From: Hydrogenophaga sp. | GTDB taxonomy: Bacteria > Pseudomonadota > Gammaproteobacteria > Burkholderiales > Burkholderiaceae_C | DNA length: 6,643 bases | Reading direction: 5' to 3' | Assembly (NCBI GenBank): GCA_018335615.1 | Contig: JAGXRS010000283.1 | Span: forward strand, 1 to 6,643 | Part shown: positions 5,297 to 6,643 of the stretch, piece after piece | How positions within the stretch are numbered: the stretch's first letter is position 1 | How the letters are laid out: each line of letters begins with the position of its first letter | Notes under the pieces: generated by a model | The model's input: only the letters and a program-made list of their open reading frames with translations | Databases searched by the model: none | What the model was told of the DNA's origin: nothing | Position numbers and translations under genes: made by a program

Positions 5297-6091
5297 ATGC
5301 GACAAGAAAACGCGTCTTGGGGATGGCGGCGGGTGCGCCGGATGGGCCCGGCGTGCCGGGCCGGTGTGGCCGCTCTGGCGTGGGGCGTGTGCCTGCCCGG
5401 GCAGGTGTGGGCCGCTGGCGAACCGGTGCTGTGCGCCGGGGTGCCGGCTGCGGTGCAGACCCGGCAGCCGCAGGCGCTGGAGCCGGCCTGTGCCGGCGCA
5501 CGCGATGCCTTCGCCTTCCTGGCGCCATTGCATCCACCGCCCTTGCGCCCGCTGCTGATCGAGCTGGTCGCGCAACTGCCACCCGATCTGCAGCGCGATG
5601 CCGTGGGCTTCTACGCCCCGCGCCTCCACCGCCTGATGGTGCTGGAACTGCCCACCTTCATGGTGCACCGGCGCTGGTTCGGTGTGCCCACCAGCCTGGC
5701 CATGTACCGCAGCGTGGTGGCACACGAGGTGGTCCATGCGCTGGTGAATACGTATCTCAACGGCCGCTACCTGGCCAACGCCGGTCACGAATACGTGGCC
5801 TACGTGGCGATGTTTGCCACCATGGAAGCGGTCACCCGGCAGGCGGTGATGGCCGCCATGCCCGATGCGTCCTTCAGCTTTGACAGCGAGATCAACGACA
5901 TGCGCTACGCCCTGGATCCGATGAGTTTCGGTGTGGCCTCGTACCGCCACTGGCTGCGCCAGCCCGACGGCATGCAGTTCCTGCGGCGCGTGATCGAGGG
6001 GTCGGTGGTGCCCGAGTTGCAGCTGGGCCCCCCGAACGACGAGCCTGAGCCGACGCCCGTGCGCCGTTTGACACGGTCGCCTTCGGTATAA
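5297..6091 (+). CDS. Secreted putative zinc metallopeptidase with HExxH motif, function unknown
   Basis: A 264-residue protein with a likely Sec signal peptide. It has a basic n-region (RRVRRMGPACRAG, 11-23), a hydrophobic core VAALAWGVCL (24-33) and possible cleavage after VWA near residue 39. The mature part has HEVVH at 143-147 (His143, Glu144, His147) and an ordered GHEYVAYV at 163-170, whose Glu165 lies 18 residues after the second His. That arrangement resembles the third zinc ligand of gluzincin peptidases. Cys46 and Cys65 could form a disulfide in the periplasm. The C-terminus is Pro/Glu-rich, then basic (VRRLTRSPSV). I cannot name a characterised homologue; it may belong to a domain-of-unknown-function family seen in Comamonadaceae. 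The start at 5297 is chosen for its strong ribosome binding site and because it places the signal peptide near the N-terminus; GTG 5216 would add 27 residues. It may be co-transcribed with the SIMPL gene 32 bases downstream. Confidence 0.8.
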   Translation: MRQENASWGWRRVRRMGPACRAGVAALAWGVCLPGQVWAAGEPVLCAGVPAAVQTRQPQALEPACAGARDAFAFLAPLHPPPLRPLLIELVAQLPPDLQRDAVGFYAPRLHRLMVLELPTFMVHRRWFGVPTSLAMYRSVVAHEVVHALVNTYLNGRYLANAGHEYVAYVAMFATMEAVTRQAVMAAMPDASFSFDSEINDMRYALDPMSFGVASYRHWLRQPDGMQFLRRVIEGSVVPELQLGPPNDEPEPTPVRRLTRSPSV

Positions 6092-6092
6092 G
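6068..6092 (+). promoter_or_regulatory. Candidate promoter elements before the SIMPL gene
   Basis: A perfect TTGACA (6068-6073) and a good TATAAG (6087-6092) lie at the very end of the metallopeptidase gene; its TAA stop is inside the -10-like box. The spacer is only 13 bases, well short of the usual 16-18, so the two boxes may not work as a pair. Read-through from upstream is an alternative. Confidence 0.3.
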
Positions 6093-6123
6093 CTGCGGCG
6101 GTGTCCCCCCACCGGAGCCGTTC

Positions 6124-6643
6124 ATGAACCGCACGTTTTCCCGCTTGGTCGCAGGTTTGCTCGTCGGCGCGGGCGTTGCCCTGGCTGGCTACTGGGTCGG
6201 CAACGGCCTGGAGCGCCTGCGCATGGCCGACCGCTCGGTCACCGTGAAGGGACTGGCCGAGCAGGAGGTGCAGAGCGACTTTGCCGTGTGGACGCTGTCG
6301 TTCCGCCGTGCCGGCAACGAATTCGCTGGCGTGCAGCAGGCGCTGGCACAAGACCGCGACCAGGTGCTGGCCTTCCTGACGGCGCGCGGCTTCGCCGCCG
6401 CCGAGGTGGAGGCCCGGCCGCTGCAGGTGCAGGACCTGTTTGCTCGCGAATACGCCCAGGGCAACCAGCCGCTGCGTTTCAACGGCGTGGGGCAGGTGCT
6501 GGTAAAGTCGGCCCGCGTGGCCGAGGTGGAAGCGGCGGCGCTCGCGGTGGACCCGCTGATCCAGGCCGGCGTGCAGCTGGGCGGGGAGAACGAAGGCGCC
6601 CGTGGCGGCCCGCGTTTCCAGCTGCGCGGCTTCAACGACATCA
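6124..6643 (+). CDS. SIMPL (DUF541) domain protein, N-terminal part
   Basis: Open from ATG 6124 to the window edge: 173 complete codons with no stop. A Shine-Dalgarno GGAG (6114-6117) lies six bases upstream. The N-terminus has a hydrophobic segment (about 8-27, LVAGLLVGAGVALAGYWVG) that would act as a signal anchor or signal peptide, followed by ADRSVTVKGLAEQEVQSDFAVW (35-56). This is the characteristic opening of SIMPL-domain proteins. These envelope proteins, including E. coli YggE, have been linked to oxidative stress and outer-membrane functions, but their molecular role is poorly defined. Family members are usually about 230-250 residues, so roughly a quarter to a third is missing on the right because of the window limit, not mutation. 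No enzymatic residues are expected. Confidence 0.85.
   Translation, partial: MNRTFSRLVAGLLVGAGVALAGYWVGNGLERLRMADRSVTVKGLAEQEVQSDFAVWTLSFRRAGNEFAGVQQALAQDRDQVLAFLTARGFAAAEVEARPLQVQDLFAREYAQGNQPLRFNGVGQVLVKSARVAEVEAAALAVDPLIQAGVQLGGENEGARGGPRFQLRGFNDI

Noticed and set aside
5078..6112. Upstream extension of the dinB frame by 345 codons
   Set aside because: The frame is open but antisense to the metallopeptidase gene, is Pro/His/Arg-rich and lacks domains. The DinB fold starts right after GTG 5077.

Overview
This looks like an ordinary chromosomal stretch from a GC-rich betaproteobacterium, most likely Burkholderiales and probably Comamonadaceae (a Hydrogenophaga-like genus). That placement is an inference. 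It rests on strongly GC-biased third codon positions, a beta-type DinB with an enlarged finger region, a chemoreceptor with an 'RGSAHDRAIAVRD' four-helix-bundle segment, and a lone RibH2-type lumazine synthase behind an FMN riboswitch. I see no mobile element, CRISPR array, tRNA or rRNA, and the gene order shows no sign of a phage or island.

Layout, left to right. The first 74 bases are the 5' end of a histone-deacetylase-family gene on the minus strand. The divergent region after it (75-445) holds a candidate promoter, a perfect inverted repeat, an FMN riboswitch and a GC-rich hairpin in the expression-platform position, all reading into a lumazine synthase gene (446-952, plus). A bulged hairpin lies between that gene and a convergent crotonase-family gene (1047-1892, minus), which resembles delta3,5-delta2,4-dienoyl-CoA isomerase. 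A 305-base intergenic region carries a good candidate sigma-28 (FliA) promoter and a nested hairpin leader for a transmembrane chemoreceptor gene (2198-3769, plus). Convergent to it is a DNA polymerase IV gene (3800-5077, minus). Divergent from dinB is a secreted HExxH putative metallopeptidase of unknown function (5297-6091, plus). It is followed after 32 bases by the start of a SIMPL/DUF541-domain protein that runs off the right edge (6124-6643).

The genes do not form one pathway. They are single transcription units for riboflavin synthesis (FMN-controlled), fatty acyl-CoA metabolism, chemotaxis (probably co-regulated with flagella), translesion DNA synthesis, and two envelope-directed proteins. 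The metallopeptidase and SIMPL genes are the only pair close enough to be co-transcribed. Several very long open frames lie antisense to the real genes (up to 2.3 kb); I read them as products of GC-biased codon use. I did not find a convincing new system. The best leads are the riboswitch-controlled solitary RibH2, the predicted FliA promoter with its structured leader, and the uncharacterised metallopeptidase.
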